The notes: generated from the letters alone by a model not told the origin. Counted from the first letter of the stretch, positions 15,381-25,033 are shown. The stretch: 64,000 nucleotides of DNA from CAYRYU01 sp964428355 (GCA_964428355.1 CAYRYU010000006.1:73224-137223); one strand, 5' to 3'. Program-made: numbers and translations.

Positions 15381-18118
15381 TGGCAAAGGCCAAGAAGATG
15401 ACGAAGTCTACCCGAAAAGCAGCCCCCGCTTCCGCCGTGAAGCCTCTCTCGTCAAAGAAACCCGCAGCGAAAGCCAGGCCCGCTCCCAAAACCCCGGAAA
15501 AACCCGCCCCGAAAAAACCCGTCGTTCGGCCCGCTCCCAAAACCCTTTCGAAATCGGCGGTCAAACCCCTCATCGCGGTGAAACCCGCCAAGAAATCCGC
15601 ACCTGTGAAACCTCCGAAATCCCCGACAGCCTCCACCACCAGGAAGCCTTTACCCGCCCCCAGGCCTGAAAAGGCCCCGAAGGCCGCCAAGCCAAAAGCT
15701 CCCCCCAAGACTCCGAAGGCCCCGCCCGAGAAGAAGGCCCCTGTGCCCGAGATTCCTGCGGCGATTCCCCGGTTCCCGCGCTTTTACGAGAAGCCCAAGA
15801 CCTTCACCAACGTCAACAAGAGCCTCGAAAAACTCGATGGAATGGGCCTGGTCTGCGGAACCCAGAAGTTCGCGGCCGACATCGATCTTCCCAACCTCCT
15901 CCACATCAAGATGCTGACAAGCCCCCATGCCCACGCCCGGATCCTCGGAATCGACACCGCCGAGGCCTACAAGGTCCCCGGGGTGGTCGCCATCTACACG
16001 TGGAAGGATGTTCCTCGGGTCCCCCATACGACCGCAGGTCAGGGGTATCCGGAGCCTTCCCCTTACGACACCTATATCCTCGACGAAAAAGTCAGATACG
16101 TGGGCGATCGCGTTGCAATCATCGCCGCCGAGACCCCCCAGGCCGCGATCGAGGCTTCCCGCAAGATTCGCGTCGAGTACAAGGTCCTTCCCGCCGTCTT
16201 CGACCCCGAGAAAGCCCGTGACCCCGGCGCACCAGTCATCCATGACGAACCCGACTGCAAGGCTCCCATTCCCGTATTCTTCGACCCGGCCCACAACCAT
16301 TGTTCCCACGTCGAAACCGTTGTCGGGAACGTCAAGGACGGTTACAAGCAGGCCGACGTCGTTCTCCCCGAGAAGAAATACTATCCCCATTATGCCCAGC
16401 ACTGCCCCATCGAACCCCATACCTGTCTCGCCTACCCCGATGAGAACGACCGGATCGTCCTGAGGACCTCGACCCAGGTTCCGTTCCACGCCCGCCGCAT
16501 CACCGCGCAGGCGCTCCAAATACCCATCAAGAAGATCCGGGTCATCAAACCGCGCATCGGGGGCGGATTCGGAACGAAGCAAGAGGTCCTGCTCGAGGAC
16601 GTCTGCGCCCTCGTGACCCTCAAGACCGGCCGGCCCTCGATCTGGCAACTGACCCGGGCCGAGGAGTTCGTCTCCTCACGGACACGCCACCCCATGGTCG
16701 TCACGATCAAGGGCGGTGTGAAGAAGGACGGCACGATCACGGCCCTGTCGATGAAAGTCCTCAGCAATACCGGGGCTTACGGAAGCCACGCGTTGACCGT
16801 CATGTGCAACTGCGGTTCAAAGGTTCTTCCCCTTTATCGGTCCGACAACGTCGAGTTCATCGGAGACACGGTCTACACCAATCTCCCCGTCGGTGGGGCC
16901 TACCGCGGTTATGGAGCCACCCAGGCCGCCTACGCCGTCGAGTGCTACATGGACGACCTTGCGGCGGCAATCGGAATGGATGCGGTCGAATTCAGGAAGA
17001 AAAACCATATCCGGGAGGGCGAAACTTCCCCGATCTTCAAGGCACTGGGCGAAGGTCGCGAGGGAGTCTCGATGTCGATCGGCTCCTGCGGTCTCCCCAA
17101 ATGCATCGAGATCGGGCTCAAGGAGATCCGGTGGAAGGAAAAACGCGGCAGGCCCGGAACGGGCATCAAGCGGCGTGGTGTGGGGATGTGCTGCCTCATG
17201 CAGGGAAGCTCGATCCCCCATATCGACATGGGTTCCGTATTCATCAAGATGAACGAGGACGGATCGTTCAACATGCTCCTGGGTGCCACCGACCTGGGAA
17301 CCGGATCGGATACGATCCTCGCCCAGATCGCGGCCGAAACCCTGGGCTGCGATCATGACGACATGCTGGTCTACAGTTCGGACACCGACTTCACTCCCTT
17401 CGATGTCGGAGCATACGCAAGCTCCACGACCTACCTGTCGGGTGGAGCGGTCATCAATGCCGCCCGCCAGGTTCGCGAGCAGATTCTCGCGGTCGCCGCG
17501 GTCATGATGGCCCAGAAGCCGGAAGACCTGACCATCGAGGACAAGACCGTCTGGGGCAAGGATCGGAAGAACAAGGTCACCTTCAGGCAGGTCTGCAATT
17601 TCGCGTTGTATGAGTACCATCAGTTCCAGATCGCGGCAGTCGGCAGCCACATCACCCAGGCGTCTCCTCCGCCTTTCTCCGCCCACTTTGCCGAGGTAGA
17701 GGTGGATACCGAAACCGGCCAGGTCAAGGTCGTGAAATACGTCGCCGCCGTCGATTGCGGAACCGCGATCAATCCCCAGCTGGCGGACGGCCAGACCCAG
17801 GGAGGTCTCCTGAACGCGATCAGCTTCGCCCTGACCGAGGAATACATATTCAATGCACAGGGCCAGATGATGAACCCGACGTTCAAGCATTACAAGATCT
17901 TCTCCACTGCCGACCTCCCCGAGATCAAGACCTTCCTCGTCCCCACTTATGAACCCACCGGCCCCTACGGCGCGAAGAGCGTCAGCGAGATCTGCATCAA
18001 TGGCGCGCTCCCGGCCATCGGAAACGCGATCAAGGATGCGGTCGGAATCGACCTTCTCCGCCCCCCTTATACTGCCGAAAAGGTTCTACGTGCGCTCAAG
18101 GACAAGGGGGGGCGCTGA
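15380..18118 (+). CDS. molybdopterin-binding subunit of molybdenum hydroxylase with Lys/Ala/Pro-rich N-terminal extension
   Basis: A 912-residue large subunit. Residues from about 140 onward form the xanthine oxidase-type domain: RIGGGFGTKQE, GGAYRGYGATQ, GATDLGTGSDT (GQG in most relatives) and GPYGAKSVSEI, with E870 as the likely catalytic base. The first ~125 residues are a low-complexity tail of repeated Pro/Ala/Lys words such as KPAPKKPVVRPAPKT, resembling the tails of histone H1-like proteins and absent from typical family members. ATG 15380 is preferred over the adjacent GTG 15377 because it lies at better spacing from AAGGAGGTGACC and overlaps the preceding stop. Substrate unknown. Confidence 0.88.
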   Translation: MAKAKKMTKSTRKAAPASAVKPLSSKKPAAKARPAPKTPEKPAPKKPVVRPAPKTLSKSAVKPLIAVKPAKKSAPVKPPKSPTASTTRKPLPAPRPEKAPKAAKPKAPPKTPKAPPEKKAPVPEIPAAIPRFPRFYEKPKTFTNVNKSLEKLDGMGLVCGTQKFAADIDLPNLLHIKMLTSPHAHARILGIDTAEAYKVPGVVAIYTWKDVPRVPHTTAGQGYPEPSPYDTYILDEKVRYVGDRVAIIAAETPQAAIEASRKIRVEYKVLPAVFDPEKARDPGAPVIHDEPDCKAPIPVFFDPAHNHCSHVETVVGNVKDGYKQADVVLPEKKYYPHYAQHCPIEPHTCLAYPDENDRIVLRTSTQVPFHARRITAQALQIPIKKIRVIKPRIGGGFGTKQEVLLEDVCALVTLKTGRPSIWQLTRAEEFVSSRTRHPMVVTIKGGVKKDGTITALSMKVLSNTGAYGSHALTVMCNCGSKVLPLYRSDNVEFIGDTVYTNLPVGGAYRGYGATQAAYAVECYMDDLAAAIGMDAVEFRKKNHIREGETSPIFKALGEGREGVSMSIGSCGLPKCIEIGLKEIRWKEKRGRPGTGIKRRGVGMCCLMQGSSIPHIDMGSVFIKMNEDGSFNMLLGATDLGTGSDTILAQIAAETLGCDHDDMLVYSSDTDFTPFDVGAYASSTTYLSGGAVINAARQVREQILAVAAVMMAQKPEDLTIEDKTVWGKDRKNKVTFRQVCNFALYEYHQFQIAAVGSHITQASPPPFSAHFAEVEVDTETGQVKVVKYVAAVDCGTAINPQLADGQTQGGLLNAISFALTEEYIFNAQGQMMNPTFKHYKIFSTADLPEIKTFLVPTYEPTGPYGAKSVSEICINGALPAIGNAIKDAVGIDLLRPPYTAEKVLRALKDKGGR

Positions 18119-18121
18119 ACG

Positions 18122-19552
18122 ATGTGGAAATGGGGTCTGGCATGGGGAATGATGATCTGCCTGGCGTTTTCCCCCCAATCCGCCTCCGCCTGGGGGAAAA
18201 AGCCTGGGAAAAGCTCGCTCAAGGTTCCCCCCAGCCCCGAAAAGATCCTCAGGGAAGCCCAGAAACGGCTCAAGAAGGCCCGCGCCCTCCGGGACAAGGG
18301 CAAGAACGATCTAGCGATCGCGGAGTATGTTGACACCCTCCGGATCGACCCGTCCCTTTCCGAGGGTTACATCGAGCTCGGAGCTCTCTATTCCGAGCTG
18401 GGGATCCACGAGAAGGTCGTCGAGTTCCTCGAGGGCGGCCTTCCCGTGGCGGTCCAGCAGGGTTACGATCCCCAGTCGGTCGGGGATTCCTACTGCCTCC
18501 TCGCGGCCAGTTACAAGGAACTCGGAAAGCTCGAGGAAGCGTCCGGGGCACTCGTCAAGGCTGTCGAATGCGTCCCAAACGATCCCCGACCCCAGAAGAT
18601 CCTGGGTGACATCTTCGTCCTTCGAACCAGGCCGGAAGACGCTTTTGCCGCTTACCGGAAATCCCTCGAACTGGATGCCCAGAACGCCGACTGCTGGTGG
18701 GCACTCGGAGAACTGGCACTGAAAGCCAAAAAGCCGCAGGCAGTCCAGGAAGCGTACCATGGTCTTTTGAAATCCGATTCGTCCCGTGGGAAGGAGTTCG
18801 TCCGCCTCATGGAGGACGCGCACATCAAGCCCCAGCCACCATCGACGGCCGTTGCGGCTTCCCCATCCCCCGCAACCCGGTCCGGAACGGAAGACGACCC
18901 CTACGCTGCCGCTCCATCCTCCCCCCCGAGGCCACCGAAAACCCGGGAAACACCACGGGAACAGCCATCGGTGAACACCCCGGCGGGCGAGACAAGGTCC
19001 AGGAAAATCCCCCCGGGAAAGCCTGCTCCAACCAACCCTCCACCTTCCGAAGACGACCCCTACGCGTCCGCGGGAGTTGTTGAAAGAAAACCCCCGGCCG
19101 AACCTGTTCCTCCCACTCCGAGTCCGGTGGTTTCAAACCCCGCCCCCGATTCCACCGAGGAGCCGGTTCCTTCGGCTCCCCCCGACGGGGATGCCCCTGC
19201 AAGGACAACGGAAGCCCCTCCGACATCTGAACCCACGGCGGAAACACCGCCTCCAAGCCCCGTTCCAACCTCCCAGATCTATCTCGCCACCTCGAAGTAC
19301 GTGGAGGCGGAAGAGGAGGCTTCCGAACAAGCCCTTTCCGAAATCGTAGCGATGGGGTCGCAAACCCTTCCCGTCCTGGAGGATCTCCTGAAAAGCCCCG
19401 ACCCCGACGAGCGGAAGAAGATCCTGAAGGTCTTCGTCGCCCTCGGAAAAACCGCGATGAATTCAAAATCCGCGATCGAGGATGCCCTCAGCGACCCCGA
19501 CCCCGGCGTGAGGGAACTCGCCGGGATGGCCCTGGAAAAGCTCAACGAATGA
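18122..19552 (+). CDS. exported TPR protein with Pro-rich linker and HEAT-like C terminus
   Basis: A 476-residue protein. A signal peptide (about 1-23, ending SASA) is followed by tandem tetratricopeptide repeats (about 40-235, for example AIAEYVDTLRIDPSLSEGY), a 150-residue Pro/Thr/Glu-rich linker containing the repeated EDDPYA motif, and a C-terminal HEAT-type helical repeat (PDPDERKKILKVFVALG and PDPGVRELAGMALEKL). Both repeat types bind proteins, so a periplasmic scaffold is likely. It starts 3 bp after the molybdenum subunit gene and is therefore the last gene of that operon; whether it assists hydroxylase assembly is an inference. Confidence 0.8.
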   Translation: MWKWGLAWGMMICLAFSPQSASAWGKKPGKSSLKVPPSPEKILREAQKRLKKARALRDKGKNDLAIAEYVDTLRIDPSLSEGYIELGALYSELGIHEKVVEFLEGGLPVAVQQGYDPQSVGDSYCLLAASYKELGKLEEASGALVKAVECVPNDPRPQKILGDIFVLRTRPEDAFAAYRKSLELDAQNADCWWALGELALKAKKPQAVQEAYHGLLKSDSSRGKEFVRLMEDAHIKPQPPSTAVAASPSPATRSGTEDDPYAAAPSSPPRPPKTRETPREQPSVNTPAGETRSRKIPPGKPAPTNPPPSEDDPYASAGVVERKPPAEPVPPTPSPVVSNPAPDSTEEPVPSAPPDGDAPARTTEAPPTSEPTAETPPPSPVPTSQIYLATSKYVEAEEEASEQALSEIVAMGSQTLPVLEDLLKSPDPDERKKILKVFVALGKTAMNSKSAIEDALSDPDPGVRELAGMALEKLNE

Positions 19553-19559
19553 CTTTCTA

Positions 19560-19582
19560 CCCCCCGATCGCCGATCGGGGGG
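19560..19582. terminator. rho-independent terminator
   Basis: Inverted repeat CCCCCCGATC / GATCGGGGGG with a 3-nt loop, followed by TTCTGTCT. It lies between the convergent TPR/HEAT gene and the 861-residue protein gene and can serve both. Confidence 0.7.
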
Positions 19583-19588
19583 TTCTGT

Positions 19589-22174
19589 CTATTGGCTGAC
19601 GGGAAGCGGGTTCACGAGTTCCTGGCCGGGAGGGGGAGCGGCCACCGGGTCGTCCAGGTTCATCGGTTCAAGCGGAGCCAGGGGCTGGAAGCCGCCCTCC
19701 TTGAAGATACCCGACATCCTTTCGTCGGTTGCCATCGGCATCCGGATCCCAACCTGATCCTTGATTTCTCTCCAAAGGAGGACCATCCGCCTGAGCTCGT
19801 CCATTTCCCTGTTGATTTCCTCGAGAAGCTCCTGAGGGGGTTTGACCGTGTAATCGATCCCGAGGAAGCCGTCACGGGTGTTGCTCGTCGCTCTCCTCGC
19901 GAGAGCCGCGAACTTGTCCGCCTCCTTCTTGTACAAGGCCGTTGCTTTCCTCAGCTCTTCCCAGGCCGGATAGACGCCGCCAAGCCAGTCCATGAATGTG
20001 GATCCCTTGACGTCCAGGAAGGTTCCCTCTTTCAGGTATTTCCGGATCGCGTCACATTTGAATTCCCTCGCCACGTTGTTCAGGGACTTCTTCTTCTCTT
20101 CGTAAAGCGCTTGAATAAGTGCCGAGGTGTCCAGGTTGTGCTTGATGGTAGCCACGACAAGGACGAGGTCGGCGGCCTTCTGCCCCATCGACGTGGGGAC
20201 GAAGGCGAGGAGCTGTTCGAGGTTCCCCTTGTAGCATTTGATGATGTTACGGGGGGTGGGCTCTCCATTCGCCGGATTCCAGCTCCAGCCAAGGGCTTCC
20301 CGGAGCTTCTCACCGAGACCTTCGCGGACGGCGTCAGGTTCTTCCTGGAATCCTTCCGCAAGCTCGATCAGAGCCTCGCGAAGAGCCGCCGTATAGGGCA
20401 TGTGCTCGTTCGCCACCTTGGAGACCGCTTCGTCACCCTCTTTGACGGTCTGCTTGAGGGAATCCATGCAACCCTTGATCTGCTCGGTGAAATAGGTCAT
20501 CTCTTTCGAACCGACTATGAAGGCATCGCCGTTGAAAGCCTCCCCGAGGAGATCTTCGGTCCAGGCGGCGGTATCGATCCCGATCAGGGGGGCATAGTTG
20601 AATGGCGACTGTTCGATGCGGATCCCGACGACGTCGTAGATCCCCCCCTTGAGGTTCTTCCCGATGAGGAAGTTCTTGTACTTTTTGATCAGGAAATAGT
20701 CGGGGTTGAAGTAGACCCGCTTGATGTCATCGTTCTTGAGCTCGTTCTTGTATCCCCGGGAATCGATCTTGTCTCCGACCCAGCTGACCCAGGTTTTCGG
20801 GTTGATCGCGTGGGTGATCCGCCCGAAAAGGCCACGTTTCTTCGCCGCGGTCGCTTCCTGCTCGTTGGGCTTCCAGGACATGTAGTCCGCCTTCTTGTGC
20901 CAGAGGTCCATCATCCTTGCCATATCGTAATCGGGAAGGTCGAAGCCGCACTTGTTGTAATAGGTCATCGTGATCCCCTGCTTTTCGAGAGCCTCGAAGA
21001 CGGACTTTCCCCGTTCGTAGATCTTCTGCTCGTCCTCGTCCTTCGGGGTCTGGCCTTTCAGCGGTTCTCCATAATCCTGCTCGGCAAGAAGAAGCGAGGC
21101 CGCCTTCTCCTCGCGTTTCAGATTGGCCCTGTTGTCGTAGAAGGACTTGAACTCGAGATCGTTCTGGTACAAGTACCAGAATGAGTTCTTGTATGCCTCC
21201 TTCCACTTCTTGTTGTGCTCCCCAACGAGGTTTCCAACCCACGTCACCACCATCCAGGCGACGGTGAGGATCATCAGGACCTGGCCTACGAGAGGGACGC
21301 AGAACATCGCCACCAGGCCCGCCGCGGCGAAAAAGACATCCACGTAGTTCTTCACCATGGCGTAGGAATCGAACCGCCCTCCACGGTAATCGCTGTCGGA
21401 GAACATCTTGTAGGCCGACAGGACAAGGCCCAGAACGGCGAACCCGATTCCTACGCTCCGTGCGATCCCTTTGGTGTTGCTCATCACGAACTTGTCATCA
21501 CCGGCCCCGAACTTGCCTTTTACCCACCTGTAGTACGATTTCATTCCGGCCGCTGACTTCATGTCGGAGGACGAGATTTTCCAGAGGCTCAGGCCTTTCG
21601 GATCCCAATATGGGGGAGGAGAGCAGTACTGGATGAACGTGATCGCCTTCTTCGACCCGGGAAGGTCCAGGAACTTCTTCAATCCGGCGGAAGCCTTGAA
21701 CGTGAACTGGGCGAAGCCGTTGAGGGCGTTGAGTGCCCGCGAAGTCTGGATAGTCCGCCCCATGAACGCGAACAGGAGGGCGGCCTTGTCGAGGCCCATG
21801 AAGAAGTACTTCACGGCGTCCTTCATGATGTTCTTCGTCTGGGTGACCGCCTTCATTGCGCTGTAGAAGGAGAAAACATCCTGGGAACCGGCATCCATCA
21901 TCATGTAGATTCCCGAGATCTGCATGAGCCAGTCGCCCCAGGCCTTCGCCTCCGCCTCGGCCTTGTTGCGGCCCCTCAGGTCGAGAATGTATTCGAGATA
22001 CTCGACGGGGCTGAGAACCTCATCGATATTGGATATCCCGTCGACCTTGCCGGTGTCGACTTCGGGCCCGGGAAGCTCCTTGGCCCGCAGGACCGTCACC
22101 GTGAGCGGCTCAAGGGCGATCCATAGAGCGAAAAGCAGGACCCAGGGGCGGAATCTTCTCGGAATCCGAAGCAT
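19589..22174 (-). CDS. large exported/membrane protein of unknown family, paralog A
   Basis: An 861-residue protein that I do not recognise. An N-terminal hydrophobic signal or anchor (about 10-30, after basic residues) precedes an alpha-helical region with hydrophobic stretches at about 130-140, 239-257 and 277-317; the last is long enough for a helical hairpin. The rest is soluble and rich in Lys, Asp and Trp, with a Pro-rich C-terminal end. It is the close paralog of the gene directly upstream (22246-24870): within one 70-residue stretch beginning GKNLKGGIYDVVGIRIEQSP, 62 residues are identical. The ATG lies behind AAGGAGGG. A perfect hairpin separates the two genes. The hydrophobic hairpin would suit a pore- or membrane-inserting protein, but that is speculation. 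Confidence 0.8.
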   Translation of the reverse strand: MLRIPRRFRPWVLLFALWIALEPLTVTVLRAKELPGPEVDTGKVDGISNIDEVLSPVEYLEYILDLRGRNKAEAEAKAWGDWLMQISGIYMMMDAGSQDVFSFYSAMKAVTQTKNIMKDAVKYFFMGLDKAALLFAFMGRTIQTSRALNALNGFAQFTFKASAGLKKFLDLPGSKKAITFIQYCSPPPYWDPKGLSLWKISSSDMKSAAGMKSYYRWVKGKFGAGDDKFVMSNTKGIARSVGIGFAVLGLVLSAYKMFSDSDYRGGRFDSYAMVKNYVDVFFAAAGLVAMFCVPLVGQVLMILTVAWMVVTWVGNLVGEHNKKWKEAYKNSFWYLYQNDLEFKSFYDNRANLKREEKAASLLLAEQDYGEPLKGQTPKDEDEQKIYERGKSVFEALEKQGITMTYYNKCGFDLPDYDMARMMDLWHKKADYMSWKPNEQEATAAKKRGLFGRITHAINPKTWVSWVGDKIDSRGYKNELKNDDIKRVYFNPDYFLIKKYKNFLIGKNLKGGIYDVVGIRIEQSPFNYAPLIGIDTAAWTEDLLGEAFNGDAFIVGSKEMTYFTEQIKGCMDSLKQTVKEGDEAVSKVANEHMPYTAALREALIELAEGFQEEPDAVREGLGEKLREALGWSWNPANGEPTPRNIIKCYKGNLEQLLAFVPTSMGQKAADLVLVVATIKHNLDTSALIQALYEEKKKSLNNVAREFKCDAIRKYLKEGTFLDVKGSTFMDWLGGVYPAWEELRKATALYKKEADKFAALARRATSNTRDGFLGIDYTVKPPQELLEEINREMDELRRMVLLWREIKDQVGIRMPMATDERMSGIFKEGGFQPLAPLEPMNLDDPVAAPPPGQELVNPLPVSQ

Positions 22175-22193
22175 ACTCCCTCCTTGAAAAGCA

Positions 22194-22232
22194 GGGACAC
22201 ACGACCAGTTTCGAAAACTGGTCGTGTGTCCC
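22194..22232 (-). terminator. perfect hairpin between paralogous genes (terminator or attenuator)
   Basis: 18-bp arms (22194-22211 and 22215-22232, GGGACACACGACCAGTTT and its complement) with a 3-nt loop. On the reverse strand it lies between the stop of paralog B and the ribosome site of paralog A and is followed by TGCTTTTC, a weak U-run. It may terminate or reduce transcription into paralog A, or stabilise an mRNA end. GGGACACA-type palindromes are also common as REP elements. Confidence 0.55.
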
Positions 22233-22245
22233 CGGTAATTCTAAA

Positions 22246-24870
22246 TCAGTTCTGGGTGGCCACCAGGGGGTTGACGAAGGGCTCGTCGGCAGGAGGAGGC
22301 TCGACCTTTTCCTCGATGTTCATGGCTTCCGGAGGAGCAACCGGCTGGTAACCGCCGTCCTTGAAGATTCCCGACATCTTCTCGTCGGTGGCGAGGGGCA
22401 TCCTGATCCCGGCGGCGTCCTTGATATCCCTCCAGACCAGAACGAGGCGCTTGAGTTCATCCATTTCCTTGTTGATTTCCTCGAGGAGTTCGGGAGCGGG
22501 TTTCACCGTGTAATCGATACCGAGGAAGCCGTCACGGGTGTTTGTGGTGGCTCTCTGGGCGAGCGAGGTGAACTTGTCCGCCTCTTCCTTGTACAGGACG
22601 TTGGCTTTTCGGAGTTCTTCCCAGGCCGGGTAGACCTCTCCGAGCCAGTCGAAGAAGGTGGAACCCTTGACGTCGAGGAAGGTTCCCTCTTTAAGGTACT
22701 TCTTGATGGTCTCGCTCTTGAACTCGGTGTCGATGTTGTCGAGGGCCTCTTTCTTCTCTTTCCAGAGTGCCTGGATCAGCTGAGAGGTATCGAGGTTGTG
22801 CTTGATCGTGGCCACGACGAGAACGAGATCGGCGGCTTTCTGCCCAATCGAGGGGGGAATGAAGGCCAGGAGCTGCTCGAGGTCGGCTTTGTGCCTGATG
22901 ATGATGTTCCTGGGGGTGGGCTCGCCGGCCGACTTGTTCCAGTTCCAGTCGAGGGCCTCCTGGAGCTTTTCGTTCAGCCCGTCCTTCACGGCGTCGGGAG
23001 CATCCTGGAACGCCTCGCCCAGTTCCAATAGGGCTTCGCGAACGTTCTGGGTGTAGGGCATGTGTTCCTTGGAGATCTTCTCGACGGCCTCATCGCCTTC
23101 CTTGATGACATCCTTGAGACTGTTCATGGACCCCTTGATCTGCTCGGTAAAATACAGCATCTCCTTGGAACCGATGATGAACGCGTCGGCATTGAACGCC
23201 TCACCGATCAGGTCTTCGGTCCAGAAGGCGGTATCCATGCCGATGAGGGGGGCATAATTGAAGGGGGATTGTTCGATCCGGATTCCCACGACGTCGTAGA
23301 TCCCACCCTTCAGGTTCTTCCCGATCAGGTAGTTCTTGTATTTCTTGACCAGGTAGAAGTCGGGATTGAAATAGACGCGCTTGATGTTGTTCTTCTCGAT
23401 CTCGCTCTTGTAACCGCGGGAATCGATCTTGTCGCCGACCCAGCTTACCCAGGTCTTGGGGTTGATGGCATGGCCGATCCGCCCAAGGATTCCGCGCTTC
23501 TCGGCGGCTTTGGCTTCGGCTTCGTTCGGCTTCCAGGACATGTAATCGGCCTTTTTGTTCCAGAGTTCCATCATGCGGTTGAGATCGTAGTCGGGGAGGT
23601 CGAATCCGCACTTGTTGTAATAGGTCATGGTGATGCCCTGTTTCTCGAGGGCCTCGAAAATCCCCTTTCCCCTTTCGAATTGTTCCTTGTCTTCCTTGGT
23701 CTGGGGATCCTGACCTTTCAAAACCTCACCGAAATCCTGTTCCGCGAGGAGGAGGGACGCGGCTTTTTCCTCACGCTTCAGGTTGGCCCGGTTGTCGTAG
23801 AAAGATTTGAACTCGAGGTCATTCTGGTACAGGAACCAGTAGGAGTTCTTGTAGGCTTCCTTCCACTTCTTGTTGTGCTCACCGATGAGGTTTCCAACCC
23901 AGGTGACGACCATCCAGGCAATGGTGATGATCATCAGGATCTGGCCGACGATCGGAACGCAGAACATCGCGACCAACCCAGCCGCCGCCAGGCCCACTTC
24001 GACGTAGTTCTTGACCATGTTGTATGAGTCGTAACGGGCGCCCTTGAAATCGCTGTCGGTCAACGTCTTGTAGGTGGCGAGAGCGAAACCGAGGATGGCG
24101 AGGCCGATACCCGCTGTCCGGGCGAATCCCTTCACGTCGGACATGACGAACTTCTTGTCGTTCGGGTTGATCAGTTTTCCCGCCTTGTTCGTCGTACCGG
24201 CCCATTTCGCCTGGGCCCACCGATAATAGGATTTCATCCCGGCGGCCGATTTCATCTCTTCGGCCGAGATCTTCCAGAGGCTGAGACCCTTGGGGTCCCA
24301 ATATGGGGGGGGAGAACAGAACTCGATGAAAGTAAGGGTCTTCTTGACCCCGGGTTTTGCCAGGAAATTCTGGATTCCCTTGGAAGCCATGTTGGTCATC
24401 CGGGAGAAACCATTGAAGGTGTTCACCGCGCGCGAAGTCTGGAGTGCCCTTCCCGCGAAGAGGAACAGGAGAGCGGCCTTGTTGAGACCGAGTTTGAAAT
24501 ACTTGGAAACGTTCGGAAGGATGTCTTTCGAATCCGAGACCGCCTTCATGGTGCTGTAGAAGGAAAATACGTCCTGGGATCCAGAATCCATCATCATGTA
24601 GATTCCCGACATCTGGATCAGGAAGTCTCCCCAGGCTTTCGCCTCTGCATCGGATTTGCTTCGGCCACGCAACCCGAGAATGTAGTCGAGATATTCGACC
24701 GGGGTAAGCACATCGTCGATCGACTCGATTCCTTCGATCTTCTCGGTGTTCGCCTTGGGAGGTACAGGAAGTTCTTCTGCCCGCAGGATCGTTACGGTCA
24801 CAGGCTCGAGGGCAATCCAAAGGGCGAAGATCAAAATCCAGGGACGGTACCTTCTTGGAATCCGAAACAT
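22246..24870 (-). CDS. large exported/membrane protein of unknown family, paralog B
   Basis: An 874-residue protein with the same plan as paralog A: basic N terminus, hydrophobic signal or anchor at about 10-30, hydrophobic segments in the middle third (AGIGLAILGFALATYKTL, then AAAGLVAMFCVPIVGQILMI and beyond), and a long hydrophilic C-terminal half ending in a Pro/Glu-rich tail. It differs mainly by a short insert around residue 225 (NKAGKLINPN). The conserved motifs CSPPPYWDPKGLSLWKIS and YYNKCGFDLPDYD are shared. Tandem duplication with both copies intact implies both are used. The ATG lies behind AAGGAGGG. The 163 bp upstream, to the TPR gene end at 25034, contain no gene; I see only an A/T-rich patch (24900-24915) that could hold a promoter. 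Confidence 0.8.
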   Translation of the reverse strand: MFRIPRRYRPWILIFALWIALEPVTVTILRAEELPVPPKANTEKIEGIESIDDVLTPVEYLDYILGLRGRSKSDAEAKAWGDFLIQMSGIYMMMDSGSQDVFSFYSTMKAVSDSKDILPNVSKYFKLGLNKAALLFLFAGRALQTSRAVNTFNGFSRMTNMASKGIQNFLAKPGVKKTLTFIEFCSPPPYWDPKGLSLWKISAEEMKSAAGMKSYYRWAQAKWAGTTNKAGKLINPNDKKFVMSDVKGFARTAGIGLAILGFALATYKTLTDSDFKGARYDSYNMVKNYVEVGLAAAGLVAMFCVPIVGQILMIITIAWMVVTWVGNLIGEHNKKWKEAYKNSYWFLYQNDLEFKSFYDNRANLKREEKAASLLLAEQDFGEVLKGQDPQTKEDKEQFERGKGIFEALEKQGITMTYYNKCGFDLPDYDLNRMMELWNKKADYMSWKPNEAEAKAAEKRGILGRIGHAINPKTWVSWVGDKIDSRGYKSEIEKNNIKRVYFNPDFYLVKKYKNYLIGKNLKGGIYDVVGIRIEQSPFNYAPLIGMDTAFWTEDLIGEAFNADAFIIGSKEMLYFTEQIKGSMNSLKDVIKEGDEAVEKISKEHMPYTQNVREALLELGEAFQDAPDAVKDGLNEKLQEALDWNWNKSAGEPTPRNIIIRHKADLEQLLAFIPPSIGQKAADLVLVVATIKHNLDTSQLIQALWKEKKEALDNIDTEFKSETIKKYLKEGTFLDVKGSTFFDWLGEVYPAWEELRKANVLYKEEADKFTSLAQRATTNTRDGFLGIDYTVKPAPELLEEINKEMDELKRLVLVWRDIKDAAGIRMPLATDEKMSGIFKDGGYQPVAPPEAMNIEEKVEPPPADEPFVNPLVATQN

Positions 24871-25033
24871 AGCTCCCTCCTTAAAACAGTTTCTCCCTAC
24901 TCAATATATTACTCTTCCGGGACGGAAAAGTTTCCGAAACCGGAAAGATCGACGAAAAAACTCTCCAAAGGGCCGGCGATAGGGCCACTTCTCCCAAGTA
25001 TATCCGATTTTTCGGGGGATTGGGCCAAAATAA

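Noticed and set aside
19592..21184. Long forward open frame (530 codons) opposite paralog A
   Set aside because: Antisense to a conserved duplicated gene; the corresponding frame is present but not conserved as protein opposite paralog B.
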